Both the position numbers and the translations under genes were made by a program. The notes below the pieces were generated by a model. It was not told where the DNA came from. It saw nothing but the letters and a program-made list of their open reading frames with translations, and did no database searches. From Pseudomonas fluorescens (GTDB lineage: Bacteria > Pseudomonadota > Gammaproteobacteria > Pseudomonadales > Pseudomonadaceae), in assembly GCF_040448305.1 (NCBI RefSeq), contig NZ_CP148752.1, forward strand, positions 1,550,001-1,614,000: a stretch of 64,000 nt of DNA. The letters are read 5' to 3'. Shown piece by piece: positions 1 through 8,849 of the stretch. The number at the start of each line of letters is the position of its first letter. Position 1 is the stretch's first letter.

Positions 1-1259
1 CCGCGGCCATCCCGCTGGCGCTCCAGGGGCGTGACCTGCGGGTGACGGCGCAAACCGGTAGCGGCAAAACCGCTGCATTCGTTTTGCCCATCCTCAACCG
101 TCTGATCGGCCCGGCGAAAATCCGTGTCAGCATCAAGACCCTGATCCTGCTGCCGACCCGCGAACTGGCCCAGCAGACCTTGAAAGAAGTTGAACGCTTC
201 TCGCAGTTCACCTTCATCAAGTCCGGCCTGATCACCGGCGGTGAAGACTTCAAGGTCCAGGCCGCGATGCTGCGCAAGGTGCCGGACATCCTGATCGGTA
301 CGCCGGGCCGGATGATTGAGCAGTTGAACGCCGGCAACCTCGACTTGAAAGAAGTTGAAGTACTGGTGCTCGACGAAGCCGACCGCATGCTCGACATGGG
401 CTTCGCCGATGACGTTCAGCGTCTGGTGGACGAGTGCACCAACCGTCAGCAGACCATGCTGTTCTCCGCCACCACCGGTGGTTCGGGCCTGCGCGAGATG
501 ATCGCCAAAGTCCTGAACAACCCTGAGCACTTGCAGCTCAACGCGGTCAGCCAGCTGAACGAAACCACCCGTCAGCAAATCATCACCGCTGACCACAACC
601 AGCACAAAGAACAGATCGTCAACTGGCTGCTGGCCAACGAGACCTACCAGAAGGCCATCGTCTTCACCAACACCCGGGCCATGGCCGACCGTATCTACGG
701 CCGCCTGGTGGCGCAGGAATACAAGGCGTTCGTGCTGCACGGCGAGAAAGACCAGAAGGATCGCAAACTGGCGATCGACCGCCTGAAGCAGGGCGGCGTG
801 AAAATCCTCGTGGCCACCGACGTCGCCGCTCGCGGTCTGGACGTGGACGGCCTGGACCTGGTGATCAACTTCGACATGCCGCGCAGCGGCGACGAATACG
901 TGCACCGCATCGGTCGTACCGGCCGCGCCGGTAACGACGGCCTGGCCATCTCGCTGATCTGCCACGGCGACTGGAACCTGATGTCGAGCATCGAGCGCTA
1001 CCTCAAGCAGAGCTTCGAGCGCCGTACCATCAAGGAAGTCAAAGGCACCTACGGCGGACCGAAAAAGGTCAAGGCCTCGGGCAAGGCCGTCGGCGTGAAG
1101 AAGAAAAAGACCGACGCCAAGGGCGACAAGAAGAAAACCGCCGCCAAGACCCCGACCAAGCGCAAGAGCGCCAACCGGCCGAAGAGCGACTCCCTGGTCA
1201 GCAAGGACGGCATGGCCCCGCTCAAGCGCCGCAAGCCGGAAGCGCCAGCGGCTGAGTAA
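1..1259 (+). CDS. DEAD-box ATP-dependent RNA helicase, SrmB-like (5' end outside window)
   Basis: The gene is already open at the left edge; the first complete codon is at position 3 and the start codon and Q motif lie upstream. Visible helicase motifs are AQTGSGKT (motif I), PTRELA, GTPGR, DEAD (within VLDEADRMLDMGF), SATT, VATDVAARGLD and HRIGRTGRAG (motif VI), so both RecA-like lobes are present. The last 80 or so residues are a Lys-rich tail, as in SrmB and RhlE relatives, which probably adds RNA affinity. Family knowledge: ATP-dependent RNA remodelling in ribosome assembly or RNA turnover. SrmB is the closest match I recognise, but the exact subfamily is uncertain. A strong terminator follows directly. 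Confidence 0.93.
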   Translation, partial: AAIPLALQGRDLRVTAQTGSGKTAAFVLPILNRLIGPAKIRVSIKTLILLPTRELAQQTLKEVERFSQFTFIKSGLITGGEDFKVQAAMLRKVPDILIGTPGRMIEQLNAGNLDLKEVEVLVLDEADRMLDMGFADDVQRLVDECTNRQQTMLFSATTGGSGLREMIAKVLNNPEHLQLNAVSQLNETTRQQIITADHNQHKEQIVNWLLANETYQKAIVFTNTRAMADRIYGRLVAQEYKAFVLHGEKDQKDRKLAIDRLKQGGVKILVATDVAARGLDVDGLDLVINFDMPRSGDEYVHRIGRTGRAGNDGLAISLICHGDWNLMSSIERYLKQSFERRTIKEVKGTYGGPKKVKASGKAVGVKKKKTDAKGDKKKTAAKTPTKRKSANRPKSDSLVSKDGMAPLKRRKPEAPAAE

Positions 1260-1280
1260 GTCGTTGTAGACGGCCTGTGA

Positions 1281-1309
1281 AAAACCCGGACAGTGTCCGG
1301 GTTTTTTTT
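1281..1309 (+). terminator. Rho-independent terminator after the helicase gene
   Basis: Arms AACCCGGACA and TGTCCGGGTT are followed by a run of eight T. It lies 22 bp past the helicase stop. Because a short A run precedes the stem, it could also stop the convergent gene at 1322-1600. Confidence 0.9.
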
Positions 1310-1321
1310 GCCTGGCGTTTA

Positions 1322-1600
1322 TCAGCCTTCGGCTTTCTTCTCGGCGGACTCCAATTCCTTCAAACGCTGGTCAATCAACTGACACTTGTCCGGAAGGTCT
1401 TTGGAGGCAGTGCCCAGATCCATTTTCTGCAACTCATCATTCATCTCCTTGGCCTTGGTCGGGTTTTGCTCGGTGAGCCTGGCCACTTCCCGGGCCAGTT
1501 GTTCGCGCTTGGCGGTGGCTTCATCGAGGGTGCAGGCCCAGGCGGGCAGGGCGCAGGTGAGGGCAGCGGCGAGAGTGAGCTTCTTCAGCAGTGGTTTCAT
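1322..1600 (-). CDS. Small secreted coiled-coil protein of unknown function
   Basis: It encodes 92 residues. The N-terminus (MKPLLKKLTLAAALTCALPAWA) reads as a Sec signal peptide with cleavage after AWA. The mature part (about 70 residues) is highly charged and heptad-like, with two Cys residues (CTLDEA and DKCQLI) that could pair in the periplasm. No family is recognised beyond conserved small Pseudomonas proteins. It converges on the helicase and shares the terminator between them. Confidence 0.75.
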   Translation of the reverse strand: MKPLLKKLTLAAALTCALPAWACTLDEATAKREQLAREVARLTEQNPTKAKEMNDELQKMDLGTASKDLPDKCQLIDQRLKELESAEKKAEG

Positions 1601-1688
1601 GGGGGCGGGCCTCAGCTTCGGTCAAGGCGGGTTAACCGGTTGAGCGCTGGCCCCAGAGGAAAGTTCAGTCTGTAATTGTCAGGGCTCC

Positions 1689-1755
1689 GTCGCGGGCAAG
1701 CCCACAGGTTTTGTGAACAACACAGAAACTGTGGGAGCGTGGCTTGCCCGCGAAG
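1689..1755. repeat. Decayed REPIN (pair of inverted REP sequences)
   Basis: Two inverted copies of the local REP unit (GTGGGAGC...GGCTTGCCCGCG type) face each other. The left copy has lost the GCTCCC part and the right copy carries GCGTGGC instead of GCGGGC, so this element is degenerate compared with the others in the window. It sits between two minus-strand genes. Confidence 0.75.
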
Positions 1756-1776
1756 GCCGCGCCTCGCTGTCTGGGG

Positions 1777-2511
1777 CTAACCACCATGACAGCAGCTCGA
1801 CTTCTCCTGTTTCTCATATTTGTCATGATGTCGCACCCACTCCATGATTTCTTCTTCGTTGCGCCCCTTGGGCGTCAGGTCGAGGTAGTTGTAGGCGCCG
1901 ACCAGCATGTCCAGGCCCCGGGCATAGGTGGAGTAGGTATGGAAAATTTCGCCGGCGTCATTGCGATAAAACACGCTGAGACCGGGGAGTTCTTCCTCGG
2001 AACCGTCGGTTTTTTCGTAGTTGTACGTAGCCTTTCCGGCGGCGACGTCTTCAGCTCGGGCGGTGACGCCAAAGTCGTAGTTGAAATCGCATCCTTCTGA
2101 CGACACCCAGTCGAATTTCCAGCCCATGCGCCGCTTGAACGCCTGGAATTCGGCGATCGGTGCGTGGGAAACCGCCACCACGGCCACGTCATGGTGGGCA
2201 AGGTGTTGGTTGGCGCCGTCGATGTGATCGCTCAGGTACGAGCAACCGGGGCAGCCCTCGTCCCAGCCCTCGGCGAACATGAAGTGGTAGATGACCAACT
2301 GGCTGCGCCCCCCGAACAGATCCGCCAGTTTCAGTTCGCCGTTGGGCCCCTGGAAGTGGTAGTCCTTGTCGATTTTCACCCAGGGCAAGGCGCGGCGTTC
2401 GGCACTGAGCCTGTCCCTTTCCCTGGTGAAGGCTTTTTCGTGGGCCAGGTGCTGTTTGCGGGCGGCGAGCCATTCTTCCCGCGATACGACGGGATGATTC
2501 TGAATATTCAT
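1777..2511 (-). CDS. DUF899 family thioredoxin-like protein
   Basis: It encodes 244 residues matching the DUF899 pattern: N-terminal VSREEWLAARKQHLAHEKAFTR, then LPWVKI-KDY-F-GP-G, the FMFAEGWDEGCPGCSYLSDHIDG segment with a CPGC motif, and a C-terminal YNYLDLTPKGRNE. Members have a thioredoxin-like fold and are often annotated as redox proteins; no reaction is established. The start is preceded by AGGAG. The C-terminal SSCCHGG is Cys-rich and could bind metal (inference). Cytosolic, as no signal peptide is seen. Confidence 0.88.
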   Translation of the reverse strand: MNIQNHPVVSREEWLAARKQHLAHEKAFTRERDRLSAERRALPWVKIDKDYHFQGPNGELKLADLFGGRSQLVIYHFMFAEGWDEGCPGCSYLSDHIDGANQHLAHHDVAVVAVSHAPIAEFQAFKRRMGWKFDWVSSEGCDFNYDFGVTARAEDVAAGKATYNYEKTDGSEEELPGLSVFYRNDAGEIFHTYSTYARGLDMLVGAYNYLDLTPKGRNEEEIMEWVRHHDKYEKQEKSSCCHGG

Positions 2512-2705
2512 GTTGTTTTCTCCTGCGTGGGGCGGGGAGGTGACTTACACAGCCTAGTCGTTTGGCTTGCATTGATTTCGACATGCCGCCGGTCGGTCGT
2601 CTGCAAACGCCCGGCTGAACGGCGGCCGGGTGTACCGGTCACAACCTGTAAGGCCCGTTCAATTGCACGGGCATCAATCGAACGGGTACCGGAGGTTGAA
2701 TCAGG

Positions 2706-3098
2706 ATGACGACTTACAACTGGGACTTGATTGAGCGCTTGCTGCATGAAGTGCAAAACAGTGCGGGCCACAGCTTCACGCCGCGGCCGTACGCCGAACA
2801 GCATGCCGCGCAGAAGGCCGCGGAAGGCGAGCCGATTGAAAATCTTGATCACTTGAAAACGGTGGCTGGAGAGTACGAAAAGCTACTGCTGGTGCGTGGC
2901 TATATCGAGCCGCGACCGGAGGACGAGGGTGGCACGGGCGCCAATTATATTTTGACGGCGCGGGGTTCGCGTTTGTTGAGCCTGATCGACAGCAGTATTC
3001 CCGGCAATGATCACCCGCGGCAGGTGCTGGACGAGCAGGAGGATGCGCTGGATGAGATGACGTTTGATGAGGTGGCGTCGAAGGCGCAGATTGCCTGA
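2706..3098 (+). CDS. Conserved hypothetical protein, possible winged-helix (DUF2513-like)
   Basis: It encodes 130 residues. The N-terminus (YNWDLIERLLHEVQN) and the central part, with a lone beta-hairpin-like YIEPRP followed by YILTARGSRLLSLID, resemble the layout of DUF2513-type small winged-helix proteins, in which a helix-turn-helix precedes a short LT-G--L-- segment. The C-terminal 30 residues are acidic. A GGAGG lies 10 nt before the ATG. It diverges from the DUF899 gene. Function unknown; the DUF2513 relation is a guess from pattern. Confidence 0.7.
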   Translation: MTTYNWDLIERLLHEVQNSAGHSFTPRPYAEQHAAQKAAEGEPIENLDHLKTVAGEYEKLLLVRGYIEPRPEDEGGTGANYILTARGSRLLSLIDSSIPGNDHPRQVLDEQEDALDEMTFDEVASKAQIA

Positions 3099-3128
3099 GG
3101 TTCTCATGCAATCCTGTGGAAACACTCT

Positions 3129-3216
3129 GTGGGAGCGAGCTTGCTCGCGATTGCGATGTCACATTCAGTATTGATATTGACTGACACACCGCAATCGCGA
3201 GCAGGCTCGCTCCCAC
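3129..3216. repeat. REPIN, GAGC-type
   Basis: Two inverted REP copies of the GTGGGAGCGAGCTTGCTCGCGA type enclose a short spacer. The outer arms are GTGGGAGC and GCTCCCAC, and the homology runs inward past the cores (ATTGCG/CGCAAT). It lies between convergent genes 2706-3098 and 3235-4104. Confidence 0.93.
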
Positions 3217-3234
3217 ATTGGTCTTGCGTTGTCC

Positions 3235-4104
3235 TCAGCCTTGTTTCGCCGCTTTCAGGCACTTCAAGTCGCTGAAGTCCTTCCTCACACCTTCAATTTT
3301 CTTCAGTAATCGTGCTCGTTGGTTCGGCGTGCTGTCAGCCATCAGATCCACGAACAGCGCACGTGCCTGGGCCTCGGTGTTGGCAAAGGCCTGACGATAG
3401 GCGGGCGTCCACAAGCTCTCGCGATTGACCAGAAGTGTCTCGATGCGTTGTGGGAACTGCGGACTCTGGCGTTGCGCAACAGCCGCGCTGAACTGCTTTT
3501 GCCAATGGACCCGGTTGGCAAGCCACTGGGTGTTCTGCTCGCCCAAGGCGCTAGACCATGTGGCTACCCGCTGTCGCTGGGTGGTGCTCAGTGGCCCGAG
3601 CCAGTCGTTCAGACGCTTCTCCATGCGCGCACCGCGTTCTTTGATCTGCTGGTCGAGGGAAGGTTTGAGGTATTGCTCCTGGCGTTTGCGCTGGTCCTTG
3701 GCAAAAGCGTCGTTCATTTCGGCGACTTGCTTGTCATCCAGCCTTTGCAGCAACTCGATGGCCGACGGGGTGATTTCCCGCGCGGTCTCGGCGATCGCTT
3801 GTTCGGCTTCGTGGGCGCGGGCCTGCAAGGCGGCGTCGGTGACCTGGTTGGTGGCGATCATGGTTTGCAGGCGGTCCAGCCAGTCGAGGTAGCCGGGCAG
3901 TTGGGTGGTGCAGTGCCAGCTCAGGTGTTCCTTCAGGCGTTCGTTCAGCCAGCTTTTTTGCTCGCCGTTCATGTCCAGGTAGTCGCTGAGTGTCCACGGG
4001 ATGATCACATCGAGATTGCGGTAGGCCAGGCCCACGCGGCTGCACGCGCCGAGTGCGAGGGAAACGCTCAGCACAACGACGATATGTTTGAACCAGCGGG
4101 ACAT
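3235..4104 (-). CDS. DUF6279 family lipoprotein
   Basis: It encodes 289 residues. The N-terminus has a hydrophobic stretch ending in the lipobox LALGAC, so the mature protein should start at Cys20 and be lipid-anchored. The mature part is helical, with the motif Y-NLD-IIPW-LSDYLDMN followed by many charged helices and paired Trp residues. This matches the DUF6279 lipoproteins common in Pseudomonas. The biochemical role is unknown. It is followed on the minus strand by a REPIN and no clear terminator. Confidence 0.85.
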   Translation of the reverse strand: MSRWFKHIVVVLSVSLALGACSRVGLAYRNLDVIIPWTLSDYLDMNGEQKSWLNERLKEHLSWHCTTQLPGYLDWLDRLQTMIATNQVTDAALQARAHEAEQAIAETAREITPSAIELLQRLDDKQVAEMNDAFAKDQRKRQEQYLKPSLDQQIKERGARMEKRLNDWLGPLSTTQRQRVATWSSALGEQNTQWLANRVHWQKQFSAAVAQRQSPQFPQRIETLLVNRESLWTPAYRQAFANTEAQARALFVDLMADSTPNQRARLLKKIEGVRKDFSDLKCLKAAKQG

Positions 4105-4182
4105 GGGCGAATCCTTGCGAAAGCCAGTCTTCGGGGTCTGATTCTCATGTGAACCCGGGAGGAGCCCGGCAGTTCAAGCCGA

Positions 4183-4905
4183 TCAATAGAACGCGTGTTC
4201 GGCCTTGAGCGTCACCAGCCCGTCGCATTGGTTGTTGTGCCCGGCATAGGCCGAGCAACCGCTGCCGCTCAGGCTGGAGTCACTGTAGATCAGGTCGAGG
4301 TCGATGCCCATGAACGGGCGGGACAATTTCAGCGACCAATCGGTAAAACTGCCTACATACCCGCCATCCACCGCCACTGGCGTATTGAATTGGTGAGTGG
4401 TGTATTTCAGGCTGACACCGACACCGAACGGTTGATTGCCGCTCAAGTCAGCGAACAGGGTGTTGTTCTGTTTGTCCGGGTCATTGCTGAAGGCGATGCC
4501 GAAACGGCTGCCGAGCAAGGTCAGGCCGCCGAACAGTTCCTGGCTGTCAGGGGTGGTGACTTCGGGGTAGCTATAGCGGATCAGGCCCACTTCGTAGCCG
4601 AGGGTCTGGTCGAAGGGTTGTTTAAAACCCATGTAGGAGTCGATCTCGAGGTCTTTCCCCGGGCTGATGCCCATGCTGGGCGACCATTGGCCCACGTAGA
4701 AACCGCTGTCGTGGCTCAGGTCCAGGCCACCGTGGAACGAGCCGACGGCCGAGGGTTTGACCAGGCCCTGGGCCATGCTGCGGGTGGGGGTGGTGCCGAG
4801 CTTGAGGTCGAAGGCACCCAGCTCACGCTGAAAGATTTGTGCGTGGGCTACGGAGCAGGCCAGCAGGCTGGCGAGCAATGCCGATAGATGGAAAGGTTTG
4901 AACAT
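4183..4905 (-). CDS. TorF family putative porin (Gcw_chp type)
   Basis: It encodes 240 residues. A signal peptide (ending SVAHAQ) is followed by alternating hydrophobic/polar strands with segments such as SFHGGLDLSHDSGFYVGQWSP, typical of the TIGR02001/TorF outer-membrane family; the C-terminus ends in Phe-Tyr, fitting a beta-barrel end. Two Cys near the C-terminus (GCSAYAGHNNQC) probably pair. Family members are thought to be small outer-membrane barrels and the substrate is not known. It lies upstream of the DUF6279 gene on the same strand, 78 bp away, so co-transcription is possible. Confidence 0.82.
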   Translation of the reverse strand: MFKPFHLSALLASLLACSVAHAQIFQRELGAFDLKLGTTPTRSMAQGLVKPSAVGSFHGGLDLSHDSGFYVGQWSPSMGISPGKDLEIDSYMGFKQPFDQTLGYEVGLIRYSYPEVTTPDSQELFGGLTLLGSRFGIAFSNDPDKQNNTLFADLSGNQPFGVGVSLKYTTHQFNTPVAVDGGYVGSFTDWSLKLSRPFMGIDLDLIYSDSSLSGSGCSAYAGHNNQCDGLVTLKAEHAFY

Positions 4906-5113
4906 GCGTCACTCCATGAACAGCGAGGACAGGCTGGCGGGCCCGCTGAAACGCTTGATCCAGACGTGTGCAAGGATACCGGCGAATGATCGGCAATGAA
5001 GGCCGTTCGTCGATTTTCAGAGGATTTGATGGCGTGGCGCAGGGGAGTATCGAGGGTTCCAGTCCAAGCGCTTCGAAGCTCAAAGCGCTTTGGGACCAGG
5101 TGACGCGAGGGGA

Positions 5114-5302
5114 TTACTTTTTGCCCAGAGTGATCTGCTTGGACGGGCCGAACGTCTGGCCGCTGACGCCTTTGGCAATTTGCTGGATTTCACCGCCGGA
5201 CTTGAGGAACGCAGCGATCTGGCTGTTGATCGATTCGCTGGTTTCGACGGCTGGAGCTGGCTTTGCTTTGCTGGTGGATGCTTTTACGCGCATGGCGGCC
5301 AT
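5114..5302 (-). CDS. Small conserved protein with an AAFLKSGGEIQQI motif
   Basis: The frame is open further upstream, but the residues before the ATG at 5302 look like untranslated sequence; a start there gives 62 residues (a second ATG at 5293 gives 59). An ACAGG lies just upstream. The N-terminus is a basic, Ala/Pro-rich tail and the C-terminal half holds INSQIAAFLKSGGEIQQIAKG. The short motif FL-SGG-IQ-I recalls the C-terminal part of the RNA-polymerase-binding protein SutA of P. aeruginosa, but the rest differs. Function is not established. Confidence 0.6.
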   Translation of the reverse strand: MAAMRVKASTSKAKPAPAVETSESINSQIAAFLKSGGEIQQIAKGVSGQTFGPSKQITLGKK

Positions 5303-5653
5303 TAACCTGTAGAAAATTAACTTGGCCAGGCATCGTACAGGAATTACCTGATAATTGCTTGGCAAATATCCCCTCGGCATATTCGTGATGGCGGGGTAAT
5401 TAGTCACCGGCGAATATTCGAAATATGCACCTAAGCCGCTGTTTTAACTAAGAACATTGCCTGGAAAAATACCGCGTCATGCTTGCCTGGGCATGGCGTA
5501 AATGCCCGGAGCGGCCTGACGAGCGGCCGGGCGCGGGATGAAAACCCGGGAAAATTAAGGGTTTCAGAGGATTTTCTCGCGCCATCGGGCCGGCTGCCGA
5601 ACGCGGCGCTTAAAACCGGGTAGAATGCCGCCCACGCAATGAGGGTATTGGAA
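5303..5653 (+). promoter_or_regulatory. Intergenic region with likely cvfB promoter
   Basis: About 350 bp without a convincing gene between two divergent genes. The best promoter-like element is TAGAAT at 5621-5626 as a -10, about 30 bp upstream of the cvfB start. The -35 match 17 bp upstream is poor. The left part is AT-richer than its surroundings and may hold the promoter of the small minus-strand gene. Confidence 0.4.
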
Positions 5654-6490
5654 ATGGCTTTAGTCGGGCGTTACAACAGTTTGCAAGTGGTTAAACACAC
5701 TAACTTCGGTTTATATCTGGACGGTGGCGCGGATGGCGAAATCCTTCTGCCTAATCGTTATATTCCAAAAGATATTCCTACCGAAGATGAAGACTGGCTC
5801 AACGTTTTTATTTATCTGGACAGCGATGACAAACTCATCGCAACTACTGAAAAACCGAAAGTTCAAGTCGGTGAATTCGCCAGTTTGAAAGTTGTTGAAG
5901 TCAACAGCATCGGCGTATTCCTGGACTGGGGGTTGCCGAAAGACCTGTTGCTGCCGTTCTCCGAAGAGAAGCGCCAGATGACGGCGGGCGAGTATGTGGT
6001 GGTGCACGTCTACCTGGACAAGCACACCCGTCGCATCACCGCGACCGCGCGCCTGGACCGCTACCTGGACAAGACCCCGGCCAACTACACCGCAGGCCAG
6101 GAAGTGGATCTGCTGGTGGCCGAAGCCACGGACATGGGCTTCAAGGCCATCATCAACAACAAGCATTGGGGCCTGATCCACAAGAACGAAATCTTCAAGT
6201 TCATGCGCGCCGGTAAAGAAGAAAAGGGCTTTATCAAGGAAGTTCGCGCCGACGGCAAGATCAGCCTGAGCCTGCAACCGGTCGGCCAGGAAGCGGCCAC
6301 CAGCCTGAACTCGAAGATCCTCGCCAAGTTGCGCGAAAACAACGGCAGCCTGGCGGTGAGCGACAAGAGCGATCCGGCGTTGATCAGCAGCCTGTTCGGT
6401 GTCAGCAAGGGCAACTTCAAGAAGGCCATCGGTGCGTTGTACAAGAATGGCCAGATTGTCATTCATGCCGATCGCATCGAACTCAGTTGA
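5654..6490 (+). CDS. cvfB: CvfB family S1-domain RNA-binding protein
   Basis: It encodes 278 residues. The chosen ATG follows a GAGG with suitable spacing and gives the standard N-terminus MALVGRYNSLQVVKH. Three S1-like OB folds are readable: GLYLDGGADGEILLP near the start, GVFLDWGLPKDLLLPFSEE around residue 90, and GFKAIINNKHWGLIHKNEIF around residue 165, followed by a winged-helix end (ALISSLFGVSKGNFKKAIGALYKNGQI). This matches the CvfB/YitL architecture. Members bind RNA and affect expression of virulence or stress genes post-transcriptionally. A terminator follows. Confidence 0.9.
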   Translation: MALVGRYNSLQVVKHTNFGLYLDGGADGEILLPNRYIPKDIPTEDEDWLNVFIYLDSDDKLIATTEKPKVQVGEFASLKVVEVNSIGVFLDWGLPKDLLLPFSEEKRQMTAGEYVVVHVYLDKHTRRITATARLDRYLDKTPANYTAGQEVDLLVAEATDMGFKAIINNKHWGLIHKNEIFKFMRAGKEEKGFIKEVRADGKISLSLQPVGQEAATSLNSKILAKLRENNGSLAVSDKSDPALISSLFGVSKGNFKKAIGALYKNGQIVIHADRIELS

Positions 6491-6596
6491 TGCGCTGACA
6501 ATACAGGGAGCCAGGATGGCGCAAGCAGAGAAGTAGAGGTCTCTGGCGGGCGGCATTTTCTGGCTTTCTGGTTAATAATCGACAACATGATTTTTC

Positions 6597-6640
6597 ACCC
6601 CGGTGATTTCTTTTCAACGAGAAGGCCGGGGTTTTGCTTT
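6597..6640 (+). terminator. Likely Rho-independent terminator after cvfB
   Basis: Arms ACCCCGG (6597-6603) and CCGGGGT (6626-6632) enclose a 22-nt loop and are followed by TTTGCTTTTTTTC. The long loop makes it less certain than the other terminators here. Confidence 0.55.
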
Positions 6641-6686
6641 TTTTCTGCCGAGTCTTTGTCATGGATTGTGTCTTCGAGGTGTTCCG

Positions 6687-7619
6687 GTGAGCGCCACCCG
6701 GCGCAGCGCCGACGGGTTTGCCCTGCAAGTGATGGTCGGGTTGTGCCTGGTCTGGGGCGTGCAGCAGGTGATGATCAAGTGGGCGGCGGCCGATATTGCG
6801 CCGGTGATGCAGGCGGCCGGACGTTCCGGTATGTCGGCGTTGCTGGTCGGGCTGCTGATCTGCTGGAAGGGCGGCTGGAACCAGGTGGGTGCGACCTGGC
6901 GCGGCGGTCTGCTGGCCGGTGCCCTGTTCGGCCTGGAATTCTTCTTCATTTCCGAAGGCCTGCAACTGACCACGGCGGCGCACATGTCGGTGTTCCTCTA
7001 TACGGCGCCGATCTTCACCGCATTGGGGGTGCACTGGTTGCTGCCCAGTGAGCGATTGCGGCCGTTGCAATGGCTGGGGATTGTCCTGGCCTTTATCGGG
7101 ATTGCCATTGCATTTGCCGGCGGGGTGTCCTGGGACAACCTTGATTACCGCATGTTGATGGGCGATGCCCTGGGTGTGCTGGCGGGTGCCGCTTGGGGCG
7201 CGACCACGGTGGTGGTGCGCGCCTCGCGCCTGTCGGAAGCGCCGGTGACCCTGACGCTGTTCTATCAGTTGATTGTCGGCTTCTTCGGCCTGTTGTTGAT
7301 TGCGCTGCTCAGCGGCCAGATCAGCCATGTCAGCCTGACCAGCGTGGCGGTGGCCAGTGTGCTGTTTCAGGGCGTGGTCGTGTCGTTCTTCAGTTACCTG
7401 ATCTGGTTCTGGCTGCTGCGCCGTTACCTGGCGGCCAACCTCGCGGTGTTTTCGTTCATGACGCCATTGTTTGGCGTCACCTTCGGTGTGGTGCTGCTCG
7501 GCGAGGAACTGAGCCTGAACTTCGTCATCGGTGCCGTGCTGGTATTGGCGGGCATCACCTTTGTCAGCGCCGAGCAGTGGTTGCGCCGTCGTTTGCGCAA
7601 AGCCCTCGGGCAGCACTGA
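6687..7619 (+). CDS. DMT superfamily (EamA) transporter
   Basis: It encodes 310 residues from GTG 6687, chosen because GAGG lies 7 nt upstream and because translation further upstream gives an unlikely N-terminus running through the cvfB terminator. Ten hydrophobic segments fall into two EamA halves; the first begins VMVGLCLVWGVQQVMIKWA and the second GDALGVLAGAAWGATTVVVRAS. Such proteins export amino acids, metabolites or drugs across the inner membrane; the substrate cannot be told. Its 3' end overlaps the convergent MFS gene by 56 bp. Confidence 0.88.
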   Translation: MSATRRSADGFALQVMVGLCLVWGVQQVMIKWAAADIAPVMQAAGRSGMSALLVGLLICWKGGWNQVGATWRGGLLAGALFGLEFFFISEGLQLTTAAHMSVFLYTAPIFTALGVHWLLPSERLRPLQWLGIVLAFIGIAIAFAGGVSWDNLDYRMLMGDALGVLAGAAWGATTVVVRASRLSEAPVTLTLFYQLIVGFFGLLLIALLSGQISHVSLTSVAVASVLFQGVVVSFFSYLIWFWLLRRYLAANLAVFSFMTPLFGVTFGVVLLGEELSLNFVIGAVLVLAGITFVSAEQWLRRRLRKALGQH

Positions 7620-8745
7620 CCGGCGCGAGCAACAGGCCGCCAGCGATCAACAAGCCGCAGCCGGCGACCACCAGTGCCGGCTGCAAACCGCCACTGAAAT
7701 GACTGCTCAGCGCCGCCAGCAATGGCCCGCTGAGCTGGCCCACGGCAAAGCAGGCTGTCAGCAGGCCGGCATTGCGCTGGGTAGTGTGGGGCGCCAGTTC
7801 CCGGGAGCGTTGCATCACCAGTTGCATGCAGGCCAGGAACGGCGTGCCGCACAGGATCACGCCCAATGCCAGACCTGGACCGTTGCCCAGCAGGCAGGCG
7901 AACACACCAGCGGCTTGCAGCCATAACGTCGCCATCAACCAGTGACCCGTGGCACCGGGTTTTTGCCGCCGCAGACTCACCAGCACCACGCCGGTTGCCG
8001 CCGCCAGGCCAAAGCACGGCCAGAACAGGTCGGCCTGCCATTGGCCATGGAATTGCGCGTTGGCCATTTGCGACAAAAAGGTCGCCGGAATGATGTAGCC
8101 CAATCCGTACAAGGCATAGATCCAGCCCAGTCGACCGATGCCTTGATTGCCCGAGGCGCTGGCGCTGGGTGCAGCCGTCGCGGTGACACCCGGTTGTGGC
8201 AGGAACGGCAGGGTCCCCAGCAGCATCGCCAGCCCTGCGGCGGCGTACACCAGCCACAAGGTGGCGGAAGTCTGGCCCAGCATATTCGAGCCCAGGGCCA
8301 ACAGACCTGTCAGAAAAATCCCCAAACCCGGTCCGGCGAAGACCAGGGCACCGAGCCGAGGACGACCGGCTGCTGCCGCGAGTGGCTGGCTCAGGGCGGT
8401 AATCATCACCAGCACCCAGGCGCTGGCCACGCCGGTGCCGAATCGCAGCAGCAGGTGCGACCAGAAACCATTGGCCCAGAACGACGCCAGGGTCAGCAGC
8501 ACGCAGAGCCACAATCCACCGAGCAAGCGCCGGCGCACTTGCGCGGGACGCCGGGAAAACATCGCGTCCACCGCGCCGATGAAATACCCGAGGTAGTTGG
8601 CGGCGGCAATCAGCCCGGCGGCGGTCAGGTCGATCTGGCCTTCGCTGAGCAGGTGCGGCAGTTGCGGTGTCAGGGCAAAACGGCCGATGCCCATGGCCAT
8701 CATCAGGGCAACGAAACTGGCAGATAAGCGGATCAGGGGAGACAT
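7564..8745 (-). CDS. YbfB/YjiJ family MFS transporter
   Basis: It encodes 393 residues with about 12 membrane segments. The N-terminus, with MGIGRFALTPQLPHLL and the A-NYLGYFIGA segment, is characteristic of the YbfB/YjiJ branch of the major facilitator superfamily. The substrate is unknown. A LysR regulator starts 104 bp away in the opposite direction, which suggests that this regulator controls it. The last 18 codons overlap the 3' end of the EamA gene on the other strand. Confidence 0.88.
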   Translation of the reverse strand: MSPLIRLSASFVALMMAMGIGRFALTPQLPHLLSEGQIDLTAAGLIAAANYLGYFIGAVDAMFSRRPAQVRRRLLGGLWLCVLLTLASFWANGFWSHLLLRFGTGVASAWVLVMITALSQPLAAAAGRPRLGALVFAGPGLGIFLTGLLALGSNMLGQTSATLWLVYAAAGLAMLLGTLPFLPQPGVTATAAPSASASGNQGIGRLGWIYALYGLGYIIPATFLSQMANAQFHGQWQADLFWPCFGLAAATGVVLVSLRRQKPGATGHWLMATLWLQAAGVFACLLGNGPGLALGVILCGTPFLACMQLVMQRSRELAPHTTQRNAGLLTACFAVGQLSGPLLAALSSHFSGGLQPALVVAGCGLLIAGGLLLAPVSAARGLCANDGATTARR

Positions 8746-8849
8746 GGTCTGGATTCCGTCTGGAGGATCAATGACCGTCAGGCTAGGACTGATTGACTTT
8801 CTTTAAAAATGAATAATAGTGAGTAACTTGTTCTTTTTCGGAGAATATC
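8746..8849. promoter_or_regulatory. Divergent promoter region, MFS transporter / LysR regulator
   Basis: A 104-bp gap between divergent starts. It is AT-richer near the LysR gene (TTGACTTTCTTTAAAAATGAATAATAG), the usual place for a LysR operator, but no clear T-N11-A dyad could be fixed by eye. GGAG precedes the LysR GTG start. Confidence 0.45.

Noticed and set aside
7564..7619. 56-bp overlap of convergent transporter genes as a frameshift
   Set aside because: Both genes keep family-typical C-termini; convergent overlaps are common and no error is needed. The trkH/AraC overlap at 53826-53869 is similar.
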